This document shows, piece after piece, positions 22,179 through 32,855 of a stretch of DNA of 64,000 nt. Position 1 is the stretch's first letter. Each line of letters begins with the position of its first letter. Source of the DNA: Phaeotremella fagi (Eukaryota; Basidiomycota; Tremellomycetes; Tremellales; Phaeotremellaceae); assembly GCA_001599715.1 (NCBI GenBank), contig BCHU01000003.1, positions 1-64,000 of the forward strand. The letters are read 5' to 3'. The translations under genes were made by a program, and so were the position numbers. The notes below the pieces were generated by a model. The model was not told the DNA's origin. It made no database searches and saw nothing but the letters and a program-made list of their open reading frames with translations.

Positions 22179-23335
22179 CTACAAACTCATGATAAGATCT
22201 TCAACCCGTTTACCTAATTTATCACACGTACCTCGCCCACCCATGTCAGGAGTCAATACATCATCACCACCTTGTTCCATGGCAACCTCGATAGCTCGCA
22301 TCATGGTGTCAGCCGCTTCTTTGTAGCCAAAATGTTCCAACATCATCTGTCCCGCCCAAATCATTCCAACAGGATTGGCAATGTTTTTACCAGCGATATC
22401 TGGTGCGCTACCGTGAACAGGTTCGAATAAACTAGGGAATTTGGCTTCAGGGTTGATGTTTGCTGAAGGTGCTACACCGATGGAGCCGGTGCAGGCTGGT
22501 CCAAGATCGGATAAAATGTCACCAAACAGGTTACTAAAGTTAGCGAGTTCACGTCAACGACCCACCTTCCCACCACGACGTCAAATATCTCTGGACGAAG
22601 GACGAACCACGCAGTGAGGATATCGATATGATACTTGTCTACACGGACGTCGGGGAAGTTTTTCTGCATTTCGACCACACGACTGTCCCAATAGGGCATG
22701 GTGATGCTGATCCCGTTACTTTTCGTCGCACTGGTGAGGTGCTTTTTGGGTCGCTTCTGCGCCAGGTCAAAGGCGTACTTGAGGATCCGATCAACCCCAA
22801 CACGACTCATTACTGTTTCTTGAATCACCACTTCACGATCCGTTCCTTCAAACATCTTTCCTCCGATCGACGAGTATTCACCTTCAGTGTTTTCACGAAC
22901 CACCCAAAAGTCGATATCTCCAACTTTCTTGTTAGCCAGTGGACATTTGATCCCAGGCATTAAACGACATGGGCGGAGATTGACGTATTGATCGAATTCA
23001 CGGCGAAATTGAATCAGTGAGCCCCAAAGTGAGATATGATCTGGGACGGTTGCTGGATCGCCAACAGCTCCAAAGTAGATAGCGTCGTAGGTTGAAAGCT
23101 TCTCCTTCCATCCCTCAGGCAACATTGAACCTTCACGGAGGTATCGAGTGCATGTTGCCCAGTCTTTAAACTGTTCGTCCAGCTCAAGATCGATGTTGAA
23201 CCTAAGGGTGAGGGGGAGCTGCAACGTGACTTACCTCTTTGCAGCTGCTTTCAAGCAAGCTATCCCCACAGGCATCACCTCCTGACCAATACCGTCTCCA
23301 GGGATCACAGCAACTCGTAGGGTTTTGGGAGGCAT
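22179..23335 (-). CDS. Isocitrate/isopropylmalate DH family, tartrate/D-malate dehydrogenase-like
   Basis: NAD-dependent decarboxylating dehydrogenase. The start at 23335 gives MPPKTLRVAVIPGDGIGQEV, the family N-terminus. WATCTRYLREGSMLPEGWKE and YDAIYFGAVGDPATVPDHIS, then FRREFDQYVNLRPCRLMPG, match tartrate dehydrogenase/decarboxylase (TtuC-like) more closely than LeuB. WVVRENTEGEYSSIGGKM and TKSNGISITMPYWD are the substrate loop and the catalytic Lys region. After an intron the protein continues NLFGDILSDLGPACTGSIGV, then FEPVHGSAPDIAGKNIANPV. Two introns; about 350 residues, complete. It would oxidise tartrate, D-malate or a related hydroxy-dicarboxylate, fitting the nutrient-scavenging character of the region. 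Confidence 0.88.
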
Positions 23336-23891
23336 AATGAATGCAGATGGTGAAAAGATGTTGCAAGTGGAAGTGGATACTGTATGGCTTCCGGTTATTC
23401 TGGTTTAGCCGCAGATTTGAAAATTGGACACAGTTTTGTTCCCTAAATTTGACACCTATCCACGCTCATTGTATGTCTCAATTCGCCCTCGGTGTTCAAG
23501 GTGATCAGCCAGGTTGGACCATGTTCGATGGATAAAATAATCGATGTTATTGACAATCAGAAAAAATGCAACCTCACTCCGTGGCTAGTGATCCTGAACA
23601 ACAATTTGAACAAGTTCACCATTTCCGCAGTGTTGTCACGAGAATATTGATGATGATGGAAGTGGAGAACGACGATGGTGTGAACTTCCAAGTGGTAGCT
23701 CTATTCTTTGATAGATCATATCTTCCAATGGTGTTCGTATCTGCTTTCAAACACATAGTCAGACTGTCGTATACTTGTACTCATCTGTGCACCGGATACC
23801 TGGTCATACATATACGATCTGTTGCTCGCACGCACTATGCAGCTTCAAATCATTGTTCATTCGTTTCACGTAATCATCTTTGTACCCAGAA
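23336..23891. other. Intergenic, nothing recognised
   Basis: About 550 bp upstream of the tartrate dehydrogenase-like gene. A plus-strand frame at 23566-23919 overlaps the end of the next gene antisense and has no supporting feature. Confidence 0.4.
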
Positions 23892-24674
23892 TCACTCTTC
23901 ATCCCCTCCTTCACCTTGAGGGTTGTAAGGGTATCCTCCCCACGAACCAGGACCCGCGGTAGCAGACAACTTGGTCTCACCCTCCCACCATTCATCCTGG
24001 TCATTGTGAGGGTATTCATCCCATCCAGGTCCGGCCGTAGCAGACAGTTGAGCCTTATCATCCAACTCTTCCCTTTCACGTCTGGCCAATTTATCCTCTT
24101 CCAACCAGTCTTCCCATTCTCCGCTGACTTCGCCCTCTCCCAAAGGAGCGTCCCTCATTTTACCTCTGGCCTTCTCTGACATTCCACCCCCGCCAGCTTT
24201 CTCCCACTTTTCAGGATCATACTCTTCGAAATCACCTTGAGACCCTTCACGGGAAGTAGCGTCTCCTGTTTTGGAACTAGGAAAGGCGAGGGTGGAGTTG
24301 GGAGGAGGCGGTATCCCAATCAACGACCAGTCGTCTGTACATTTACCTTGAGCTTTGATAGTCTCGTGAATCTCGGATTGAACCTTCTTATAATGTTTTT
24401 CGTAATCATTCGAGACTGTTTGATAACGAGCCCAATCGCCCGTTCTAACAAAATAATCGATTTCTTTTCCTACAATCTCCAACCTGTCGCGTAAACCTTT
24501 GAACTCCTCTCCAAATTCAAAGAGCCTAGAATGGTTGGGAAGGTTTTCATTCGTAACCCCTTCAATGTCGTTAATACGTATTCGTCTGATGTCGAGAAGA
24601 GAACGAAAAACACCAGCCATTTCTTGTGTCGTGTGCTGGGGTTTCATCTTGGGGCGCTTTGTATTGCCACTCAT
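23892..24674 (-). CDS. Hypothetical acidic protein with duplicated C-terminal motif
   Basis: 260 residues in a single exon. The first 120 residues look helical and folded (EMAGVFRSLLDIRRIRIND, RLFEFGEEFKGLRDRLEIVG, then DYFVRTGDWARYQTVSNDYE). The rest is disordered and acidic, with a motif present twice: LSATAGPGWDEYPHNDQDEW and LSATAGPGSWGGYPYNPQGE. The consistent frame and a Met just before a charged start support a real gene. Not recognised; probably tremellomycete-specific. Confidence 0.6.
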   Translation of the reverse strand: MSGNTKRPKMKPQHTTQEMAGVFRSLLDIRRIRINDIEGVTNENLPNHSRLFEFGEEFKGLRDRLEIVGKEIDYFVRTGDWARYQTVSNDYEKHYKKVQSEIHETIKAQGKCTDDWSLIGIPPPPNSTLAFPSSKTGDATSREGSQGDFEEYDPEKWEKAGGGGMSEKARGKMRDAPLGEGEVSGEWEDWLEEDKLARREREELDDKAQLSATAGPGWDEYPHNDQDEWWEGETKLSATAGPGSWGGYPYNPQGEGGDEE

Positions 24675-24922
24675 GTCGATTTGCTAAAGTGGAGTGATAG
24701 TGTGTGTAGTGAAGAATAGAAGTATCAAAGTGCTTGGGTCATGAAAGTCTGCAGAACAACGAAGGCCTGATGAGCATAAAGGAGTGTCATTGAGTGTCAT
24801 TTATGGGTGGATGATGACGAAGGACATCTTTACAAAGTGAAACAGTATCTCCGACGACATTCCAAAACCTAGCTCCACCACGTCTAACCACCATAACGTT
24901 GATATCACCGCGTACCCATCCT

Positions 24923-25309
24923 TCATTCAGACTGTCCCCAGGTTTCGTTCACCTCATCGACATCTGAAACGTTAAGCTCTGTTGAAGACCGATTATCACC
25001 AGCTTCCGATTGATCATGTTGGGTTGGAATGAGGATATCAAAAGTTTTGTTCGAGGAGTCGGAAGAGATCGATGGATCCTGGGAGGTAGACTTTTCAGGC
25101 TCATCCCAGGAAACCGTGGATGAATTCGAGATTACTTCTGTATCACAGTAATCGTTGGAAACGTTATCGAAAGCACCAATAGAAGAACCATACAGGTCGT
25201 TGGTAGTGGATGGATAACAACTCGAGTTGGTGTAATCTGATGATATGGTTTCGAGGTGTGGTGAAGAAAACAGGAACTCTGATTCACGAAGATGGTGGCG
25301 ATGAGTCAT
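24923..25309 (-). CDS. Hypothetical Ser/Asp/Asn-rich protein
   Basis: 128 codons without intron. Composition is strongly polar (Ser, Asp, Asn, Thr), for example NDLYGSSIGAFDNVSNDY, suggesting a disordered protein. No domain. Supported only by open-frame length and composition. Confidence 0.4.
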   Translation of the reverse strand: MTHRHHLRESEFLFSSPHLETISSDYTNSSCYPSTTNDLYGSSIGAFDNVSNDYCDTEVISNSSTVSWDEPEKSTSQDPSISSDSSNKTFDILIPTQHDQSEAGDNRSSTELNVSDVDEVNETWGQSE

Positions 25310-25626
25310 TGTTTCGAGATTTGACAGACGAGAGTTGAAGCGGATTCACAAATCATTTGTTGAGTCGATGGAACCACTTGAAACCTATGAGTACACAGAG
25401 CCATGTTTCAAGTCAACTCGGAAAGGAAGTCTTGAAAGGAAACCGAATGAATGGAAATACCCTTTGTACATTGTCGGTGATTGTGTCAATCAAGTCGTGA
25501 TTGGTTGTAGAGCCAACAAATACCCCGTAGCCAGATACACCACCGAAACCTGGAGTTCATAACGCAGAACAGATTGACGACATGCATATTCCAAAAAACG
25601 AAGATTTGTCGGAGACCACGTATACA
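25310..25626. other. Intergenic
   Basis: Short spacer between two hypothetical minus-strand frames. A plus-strand 75-codon frame (25335-25562) is not supported by any motif. Confidence 0.4.
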
Positions 25627-25992
25627 TCATTTCTGCTTTGATACCTCCTTCCAGTTCTTCTTCGAACACGCATCCTGAGTTGGTCGTGTACCATTAGATT
25701 GACCGACACTTTCATGTACTTTGAGCCAATCAACCACTTCTTGTCTTTGCGAGAGATAGGTTTCCTCATGAACGTTGAACTTGTTGAAATAAGTCTTGCT
25801 TACAGCTAAAGACATGGAATCACACCTTGTTCTCAGATCAGACATTTGAGATTCAATACCGGATTCGAGAAGACCGTTAGTCGACAGGACCTTGAGACGC
25901 TGATCGAAACTATCCACTTCTCTCCTGTACTTCCTGAGCGTTAGACTTGTGAGCATCGACGATACCGTAAGGATTGTTTCCATTGACACCAT
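25627..25992 (-). CDS. Hypothetical small helical protein
   Basis: 121 codons. Heptad-like patterns (LRKYRREVDSFDQRLKVL, IESQMSDLRTRCDSMSLAV) predict a short coiled coil, ending in a Lys-rich tail. The first 20 residues (MVSMETILTVSSMLTSLTL) are moderately hydrophobic and might anchor it. Not recognised. Confidence 0.45.
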   Translation of the reverse strand: MVSMETILTVSSMLTSLTLRKYRREVDSFDQRLKVLSTNGLLESGIESQMSDLRTRCDSMSLAVSKTYFNKFNVHEETYLSQRQEVVDWLKVHESVGQSNGTRPTQDACSKKNWKEVSKQK

Positions 25993-26240
25993 TGTGAGTC
26001 ATGTGAAGAAGAATGAAAAGTAGTTGATTCGGCAAAAGTTGTAGCCTATGCCTTCTAGCAATGTATTTCCATTAAATGACTCTTCATGCGAAAAGGAAGA
26101 TCTTTACCGGACTGATGAAGGCCCATAGAAATGACCACTGGTACGGTGATTTGTTGGCGGTCTTCCAGGGATTACCGATATTCGGTCAAACATGTTGAAA
26201 TATCCAAATCACACGAATCGAAGCTATTTCCATTCCACCA

Positions 26241-27158
26241 TTATCGATCTTTACTCCGAACATAACCCCGAAACCAACTCTCTCTTCTTCCCTCAGCACT
26301 ATCCCTGTACCCCCAAGCATAACCTCTAGCTTTACCTCCGACTTCAACACCTGGAGCCCAGAATCGTGGAGGAGGATGAGGGAGAGGTTGACGTCGTTTA
26401 CGTTTTTTTACTGTTTCCTTTTGTTCCCTCCGAACCAGAAGCGTATGGATAGTATCGTCTTGGGTCTTTGAACAATCCACGAGATCTGATGAGTTTTCAG
26501 TTGGTACCCCATTTTCAATCTCTAACTTCAGAACTGGATTGAACCCGACGGTGGTTGACACTGGATGAAGGATCTCTCTAACGGGTGTTGCGAAGGTTTG
26601 TGGTATGAAACCATCCGTAGCTGACTCTTGAGCGATTCTCCTGATCCTATCCTTCAGATCTGAAGATTGAGGTCGATGAAGTGGATTACTGATGTTCAGC
26701 GAAAGTCCACTGCTGGACTTACGATGGTAATGGGTATTCCTCTGATTCTGGTGCAAGATTGATAGGTATGGGTACAGAAGACAAAAAACGGAAGTCTATG
26801 CAAGTTAGAAACGTTTCGTGATAAAACGTTATGACCTACCGACGATATCAACTTTCAGACCAGGTTTGACATCCAAAGATTTACCTAGCTGTTGATCGAT
26901 TTGAAGTTTCAACAAACGCTCCCTCTCCTTTCTTCGTTTCTTCTTGGCGTTTTGCTTTTCAGCTTTCGTCAGTGGTTTATCGTCGAGTTCGTCCGCATCG
27001 TCATCCTCGTCGTGATCTGGAATGGGAGGTTGAAATGAGATCAAAGGCAGACGCGAGGCAACAAGTTTGTGAAAAACTTGGAGAGTTTCTGGTGATGGTG
27101 ACCTATAGATGGATTCTGAATCCTCAGTACTAGTCTCTGTGTCAGAGATATCACTCAT
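26241..27158 (-). CDS. Hypothetical nuclear-type protein, three exons
   Basis: Exon 1 (from 27158) encodes an acidic start (MSDISDTETSTEDSESIYRS) and a basic cluster (KAEKQNAKKKRRKERERLLK). Splicing two short introns joins VDIV to DFRFLSSVPIPINLAPESE and then to SNPLHRPQSSDLKDRIRRIA. The C-terminus is rich in Arg, Gly and aromatics: RFWAPGVEVGGKARGYAWGY followed by RDSAEGRRESWFRGYVRS, which looks conserved and folded or RNA-binding. The junctions restore one continuous frame, which supports the model. Lys/Arg tracts suggest nuclear location. Head to head with CWC21, about 140 bp apart. Confidence 0.65.
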
Positions 27159-27296
27159 ATCTGTAGATAACAGATGTTAAAAACATAAAACTGTGAATGT
27201 TAAGAACCTCCTCCACCTAAAATCGTAACGCCGCAATTCTCCGACTACCTTTTTAAACAACTGGCATCCATTTTAACTTTCTTCTTAACATCCATC

Positions 27297-28737
27297 ATGT
27301 CGTATAACGGTATCGGTCTAGCAACAGCTCGTGGAAGGTGAGCATGTCTATACATCTAGTGTATCACCTACTAACCATACCCAGTGGAACAAACGGTTAC
27401 GTCGTTCGCAACACCTCCCATCTAAAGATTCGTGATGGACCACCTGGATCATTCGGTGCCAACGCAGGAAGATACGACGATTTCAACACTACAGGACCAC
27501 CAGTTCATCGACAACCTGATGCTGGTATACTGGATCACGAGAGGAAGAGACGGATTGAAGTGAAATGTTTTGAATTGAGAGAGGAGATGGAGGAGAATGG
27601 GTAAGTTGTTTCCCTTACCTCTCTTTTCCCCACGCAACCCATATAGACAGTGCCCGAACTTTGATTCCTACTGAGTTCGAGGCGATCCGGTCATGCGAAT
27701 ATTAACTTAATAGAATGACCAATAGAACCGACCGCTCTAGATTGTGTGGAGTGGACGGGGGACGGTCATTCGACACTATTTAACACTGATAACAACCACT
27801 AACCCCATGTAGCGCCAACGAAGACGATATCGAAGATGCAGTCTCAGCCCTTCGAACCAAACTCACAGCTTCATCCGTCCCCCAGACCGCTGGTCGCGAT
27901 TCCCATTCCATGGCAGCAGCCAAACAAGCTGAAATGAGTCGAATCCAGCGTGCTTTCGGTGTCTCGGCTGATCATCAAGAAGGAAGAGCTTTCCAACGGG
28001 AGACCGAGGAGGAGAAGGCCAAGAGGTTCGCGGAGAGAGATGAGAGGGATAGACAGAGGGTCGAATTGGCTTTGAAGAAGGAGAAAGAGGAGGAGAAGAG
28101 AAAGAAGGAATGGGAGGAGAAGGAGAAGGTTCGACGTAGAGAGGCTTACAGACGGTCAGTTGCCTGCCTGGTATACCAACCGTAACTGACATCTCTTAGT
28201 GAACAAGAGTCCCTCAAGAAAGCTCGAGACCCAGCCCCACGTCAACGTGACGATTCCCCACCTCGTCGAAGACTACCTTCAGCCTCACCACCCCGTCGTG
28301 CAGTCTCACCATCTAGACCAGTTCAAAAGAGATACGATGATTCACCACCACGAGGTCGAGCACCATCTGATTCACCACCACGTCGTCAGTCCCCACCTGC
28401 CAGAGGACGACCAGTTTCCAGAAGTCCAACACCACCTCGTAGACGAGTACCATCCAACTCTGACGACTCGAGATCACCACCAAGACGAAGACGTCGTTCA
28501 GACTCTGAATCTCGATCCCCACCACGTCGTCGGTCAATCTCGTCCGATCGATCACCTAGAAGAGACTCCCGCTCCCCTTCACCAGTTAGACGTCGACGTT
28601 ATTCCTCAGACAGTAGATCAAGATCACCACCTCCAAAGAGGGCCAGGGCTGATTCAACCGGTAGTGAAAAGTCAAGAAGTGAGAGGAGCTTAACACCTGA
28701 GCCTACGAAGCAAAGGGTTCAGTTGACGAGGAAGTAG
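27297..28737 (+). CDS. CWC21: CWC21/SRRM2-type pre-mRNA splicing factor
   Basis: Spliceosome protein of the catalytic core. Four exons (27297-27337, 27385-27600, 27813-28154, 28200-28737) give 378 residues. [20 protein letters not shown], then VRNTSHL, is the near-invariant N-terminus of Cwc21 and human SRRM2. [18 protein letters not shown], then [17 protein letters not shown], is the cwf21 domain, which contacts Prp8/Snu114. A long charged helix follows ([20 protein letters not shown]). The C-terminus is an RS domain ([18 protein letters not shown]), much longer than in yeast CWC21 and closer to SRRM2 style. The second intron is 212 bp, several times longer than the others in the window. Confidence 0.93.
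27601..27812 (+). other. Unusually long intron in CWC21
   Basis: 212 bp from GTAAGT to TAG, against 30-60 bp for nearly all other introns here. It splits the cwf21 domain after ENG. Confidence 0.75.
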
Positions 28738-28832
28738 GGGTAAGATGTCAAATTGTTATATAGCTCAAGTTACATGTACACATATCCCAGGTCAAGCTAC
28801 AGAATTAATCTACAATGTCCAATATACAACGT

Positions 28833-29599
28833 TTACTTCCCAGCCCAATTCAAATACTCTTGATAAGTAGCCGAAGCTTTCTCACTAGAATAAATCTTTA
28901 CCTTCAAACTGTTCCATACTTCATCACCAACCACGACTTTGGCTCTATAGCCTGATTTCTGAATAGCGGAGAGGATAGTTTCCTCTTTTGACCAACCTTG
29001 ATCGGTCGCGATTTCAGGTAGATAAGTTGCTGAATGTGTTCGATTGGTGGATGGTGATTGGAAGGTGATGTGTATACCGTGAACACCTGGTATCCAATCT
29101 AACGGGTTTTGAACGGAGATAAAAGGGGTGAGGAGGGATACACTGAGATCAGTTTTGGCGTAAGTCAGACCTACCTGCATTCAAGTGATGGAAATTCGGA
29201 GGATTTGATGGGTGAGAACCTGTGATCTTCGAGAGCACTGTCGTCAGCCCCAGCTACGTCAAAACATACCTAACCAAAGCATACTCCTTTAAGCCCTTTG
29301 ACAGCGGCATAGGAGAGAAATTACCGATACACCCTCGAAGACTAGGTTTCTTGTTTGGACGGGAAGGAGAGATGGTGTTCCAAGTGACGAAGAGGGCACT
29401 GACGGTCAGCAAAGATGGCAGAGATTACTTACAAAGCTTCATCTGAATTGTGAAACGGTGGTGAGATGGGTTCCCTATTTTGAAAATGAGCTTGGAGAGC
29501 GTCAAAACAGTACAACGCGTGTAGGGAGGTACATATTGATTCGGCTGGGGTCGTTGGTTGAGTCGAGGAGTTGGTTGAAGAACCGTTAGAGAGAGACAT
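28833..29599 (-). CDS. AMMECR1 domain protein
   Basis: Conserved eukaryote/archaea family of unknown molecular function. The start at 29599 gives MSLSNGSSTNSSTQPTTPAE. Splicing three introns of about 32-37 bp yields ALFVTWNTISPSRPNKKPSL, then RGCIGNFSPMPLSKGLKEYA, which contains the LRGCIG signature. The protein continues with DHRFSPIKSSEFPSLECSVS, then GVHGIHITF and the ATYLPEIATDQGWSKEETIL segment. The C-terminus YSSEKASATYQEYLNWAGK matches the family end. All core elements are present, giving about 220 residues. Tail to tail with CWC21 (95 bp). Confidence 0.92.
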
Positions 29600-29890
29600 G
29601 TCGGTGGCGACTGCCGTGGGATTGGGTGTGGTAGAGAATTGGAGTGTTGTCGTTGGAGTAGTCTACTCTATCGATCTATGATCAACTCTGAAGTGCTGCT
29701 GGGACTGTTCTGATGTCTATAGTCTATAATCTAAGTAAGAATGGAGGAAGAGGAGGTTGAATCGAAGGTTAGTATCCATCAAGTGATGAGAATTGCCACG
29801 TGGCAATCATTCACCAGGTCAGACGCGTTCTTGATTTTCATCCTTGACTTCAACTTTTTGCATCAATAGAACTACTCAACACCCACTGCC

Positions 29891-30775
29891 ATGGACGACA
29901 ACAACAGATCCAAACGTCAACTAAGACCAACCACTTCTTTACCCACCACGGCCGAAATCCAAGCTGAAAGACATGGTTACACCGAAATCGCAAATGATCT
30001 CATCAATGTCGCACGTAAAGCAAGGATGAGTGAGTTAACCTCTGAACTACACTAACGACTAGATATCCAGCTTGGTCGACAACAGCATATCAACCCCCTC
30101 GGCCCCTCGCAATCGCTACCACTACCAATAAGCGACAACGGCTATGAAACGGTGTCCGATACCCTTTCAAAAGCCCAATCAATCATCAACAAAGAACTCT
30201 TGAAGTCGAAAGAGGTCCAACCGTTCGCCAACAACCATTCAGTAGATTTCCTATCTCTATCGCCGAGAGGAACAGCCCGATCGAAATCTAGAGAACGCAG
30301 ATTGATCTTCAAACAAGGTGGTGAATGGGGTACAGAGGCTAGTGAAGTTGATGAGATGGATTGGGAATCACCTTCAAAAGCCGCTGTTCGAGATAGCTCA
30401 AGACCTTTTGGGAAAGCCGAGAAAAGAGATAGAGTTCAAGAAGAGGGTTCCGACACTGAAGTTGAAGATGATGAAGAGGAGGTACCTCAATTAGTTCACG
30501 ACTCGAGATTACAATCAATCAACGATTTCCCCGCCGTCTTCAAAACACCTTCCCTCACACAACCAGAATTATATCAATCATCGTCACCATCATCTCAACC
30601 ACTTAATCCAGCCATCACGAGGGTGACCAAAAGTCTACCTGGAGCAAACAAACGTTCATTCGGTAAAACCATGTCGGTACCAGTGGGGGCTTTAGATTTT
30701 GGTAGAAAACTGGGTGGAGACGTGAACATGGGTGGATATGGTGTTGGCGATTGGGCATCAGCTGAGGATTTTTAG
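29891..30775 (+). CDS. Hypothetical protein, disordered, acidic middle
   Basis: A first short exon (MDDNNRSKRQLRPTTSLPTT, then AEIQAERHGYTEIANDLINV) is followed by an intron of about 34 bp and a long exon. The N-terminal 60 residues look helical; the rest is disordered with an acidic run (EEGSDTEVEDDEEEVPQLV) and a Gly-rich end (LGGDVNMGGYGVGDWASAED). No domain recognised. Head to head with the AMMECR1 gene (about 290 bp). Confidence 0.6.
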
Positions 30776-30981
30776 TGGAGAATTTTGGGATATAGTTTTT
30801 TGTTGCTTTTACCCTCTTTTGATAAGAGCTTTTCGTTGTACGGTCGTACGGTCGTTGTTGATGATATTCATTCAGGATTGAGATTAACTCTGTCCCATCG
30901 GAAACCACTGAGATACAGAATGCATAAACACAGTCTCAATATACATCATAATCGAACCGAAAGATATAAACACATAACGTC

Positions 30982-32095
30982 CTACCACCATTTATCAACA
31001 CCAAGGGAGACTTGGCCCAGAACCTCAGCACCGTCCACCCCTTGAACCAACTGAGCAGCGACGGTAGAAACACCACCAGTCTCGATGTACAGATCATCAT
31101 CGTCGTTACGAGTCAAAGAGTGGGTGTTATTGGTATATGGCCAGAACGTCGAAATCTCATCACTCAGAGAACCAGGGAAGAACAGTTGCGTCGTATGAGC
31201 GTGAGTTTCGTTCAAATTTCCTGATCGTTTAGCGGAGGCGAAAGAGGGTGGATGGATTTTTAAATGGATATGGATAGCTCTCCCTGGATACCAACCTGGA
31301 TAGATCTTTTATCAGTTGAGTATTGGGGAATGACTTACTGTGTCGAAAGTGACTTTTCCATTCGAGTCAGCTTGTTGGATCCCACGTAGGAATGTCGAGT
31401 TCTATACAGGATTAGCCTGGAGTTGGCAGTAGGACCTACGTTGACTGGTTCAGCGTGACCACCACCTCCTGATGGACGTTTATGATCACCATGTCCAGGA
31501 CCACCGGGTCCATGTGGACCACCTGGACCACCTGGGCTTCCTGGAGGAGGACCCATGGCCTCGCCATAACCAGAATAAACACCTTGAGAATCACAATTCC
31601 AGATATCTGCCCAGGCCCCTTCCAAAGGTATACAACTGGATTGGAGGTTAGACGAAAGTGATGAAGAGATTTCGTATAGTGTCAAAGTCAATTTCAATGG
31701 TATACCGACAGTATCTTCAGTAAGCTGTAAGGTCAATAAACGAACCTCCTTTTACCCACATTAAACCTTTGCAAATGTTTGTCAACATAGAAAGGACCTT
31801 CCATGACCTCCGGTGTCAAAACACAGACCCCACCACAACTGTCACTGTCATACTCTTGACCCCATCCCAAAGCCTGTTGACGATCAAACCACTCAGGATG
31901 AACTCCCTCGTCTTCACCAAACACAGCCTGACCGTTAGAACGCGTAGGATGAGCAGCGACAGGTGGTAGTAAAGTTTCGATGGGTAACAGATCGAACCAA
32001 TAGATAGTGATGAACGCTGCTAGGAGCAAGAAGGGGAGAGGTGTGAACATTTCGATCTTCTTCAATGAACGTCCGTATTCGAATATCGATATCAT
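30982..32095 (-). CDS. Membrane-anchored intradiol ring-cleavage dioxygenase
   Basis: Fe(III) enzyme that opens catechol-type rings between the hydroxyls. MISIFEYGRSLKKIEMFTPL leads to FLLLAAFITIYWFDLL, a signal anchor that places the enzyme in the secretory path or at the surface. CVLTPEVMEGPFYVDKHLQR is the conserved entry to the catalytic domain. LEGAWADIWNCDSQGVYSGY carries the first Tyr ligand region. After a Gly/Pro-rich loop (GGPGGPHGPGGPGHGDHK) and an intron, GKVTFDTVFPGWYPGRAIHI, then HLKIH, gives the second Tyr and the two His ligands. Extracellular intradiol dioxygenases are known from wood-decay fungi and act on lignin-derived phenols. Four iron ligands are present. The repeated ATCGCAGT boxes upstream may control it. 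Confidence 0.88.
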
Positions 32096-32855
32096 CGTGG
32101 TTAGTTGGTTATGAAGTTGAGATCACGGATCGCAGTATACCTGCGAGGTTGAGTTATGACTGCGTTGCAGATTTTCTTTCCCAGATTTGATGATCTGTCA
32201 ACTTTTCAGATTAGACTGATCTGCGATCCCCGCAGTATTGATTTCGATACTTCGATGATTGTTGAACTGCGATTCCTTGATCAACGTAGATCGCAGTTTG
32301 AGTTAAGTAAAGAAATAAATAACAATCAAAAGTATAGATCCATAGCTAATCGTATCACCACCATACTAGCATAGTTTCATGAGATCCTTTAAGAGTGTTT
32401 ATTGTTTATCCCTCCTGGCTTGAAACTGACTAAGCTAACCTCCACTGAGTAAATTCCAATCTTGGTTACGTTTATCATTTACGTAGATCATCCTAGTCTC
32501 CTGAATAATCCTACTCTCAGGCATGACGCTGAACTTTGAAGTTTGACGTTAAATGAGTGAGTGAATTTCACGGGAATGATTAGTAAAAATTCGCATCCCT
32601 AGCCGTCGGTGAATGTGAGCAATACTCTCATTTGATAGGTTGTTATTGGTGGCTCGACCCACGACCCATTATCCATTCACAGGCGGCCGATGATCTCCTC
32701 GGCCTTTATCATGAGATATTTAATTGCTTATTGTACGGTCGACGTAGTTGTATTCAAGGGATCCAGATCTTAAACGAATTTACGTTATAAATGGATCTAT
32801 GTCACCGAGGAACAACACGTGAACTGGCGATTAATGCATACAACAAATACAACTC
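32096..32855. promoter_or_regulatory. Promoter of intradiol dioxygenase with repeated ATCGCAGT boxes
   Basis: ATCGCAGT occurs exactly at 32129-32136 and 32290-32297 and in inverse orientation at 32266-32273. A seven-base match lies at 32221-32227 (CTGCGAT). The copies at 32266 and 32290 form an inverted pair with 16 bases between, centred on TTGATCAA. The rest of the 760 bp holds no gene that I can support. Confidence 0.5.

Noticed and set aside
23566..23919. Plus-strand 117-codon frame downstream of the tartrate dehydrogenase-like gene
   Set aside because: Overlaps the end of the next gene antisense and shows no domain.
28199..28693. Plus-strand His/Val/Pro-rich 164-codon frame
   Set aside because: It is another frame of the RS domain of CWC21, whose proper frame continues the splicing-factor protein.
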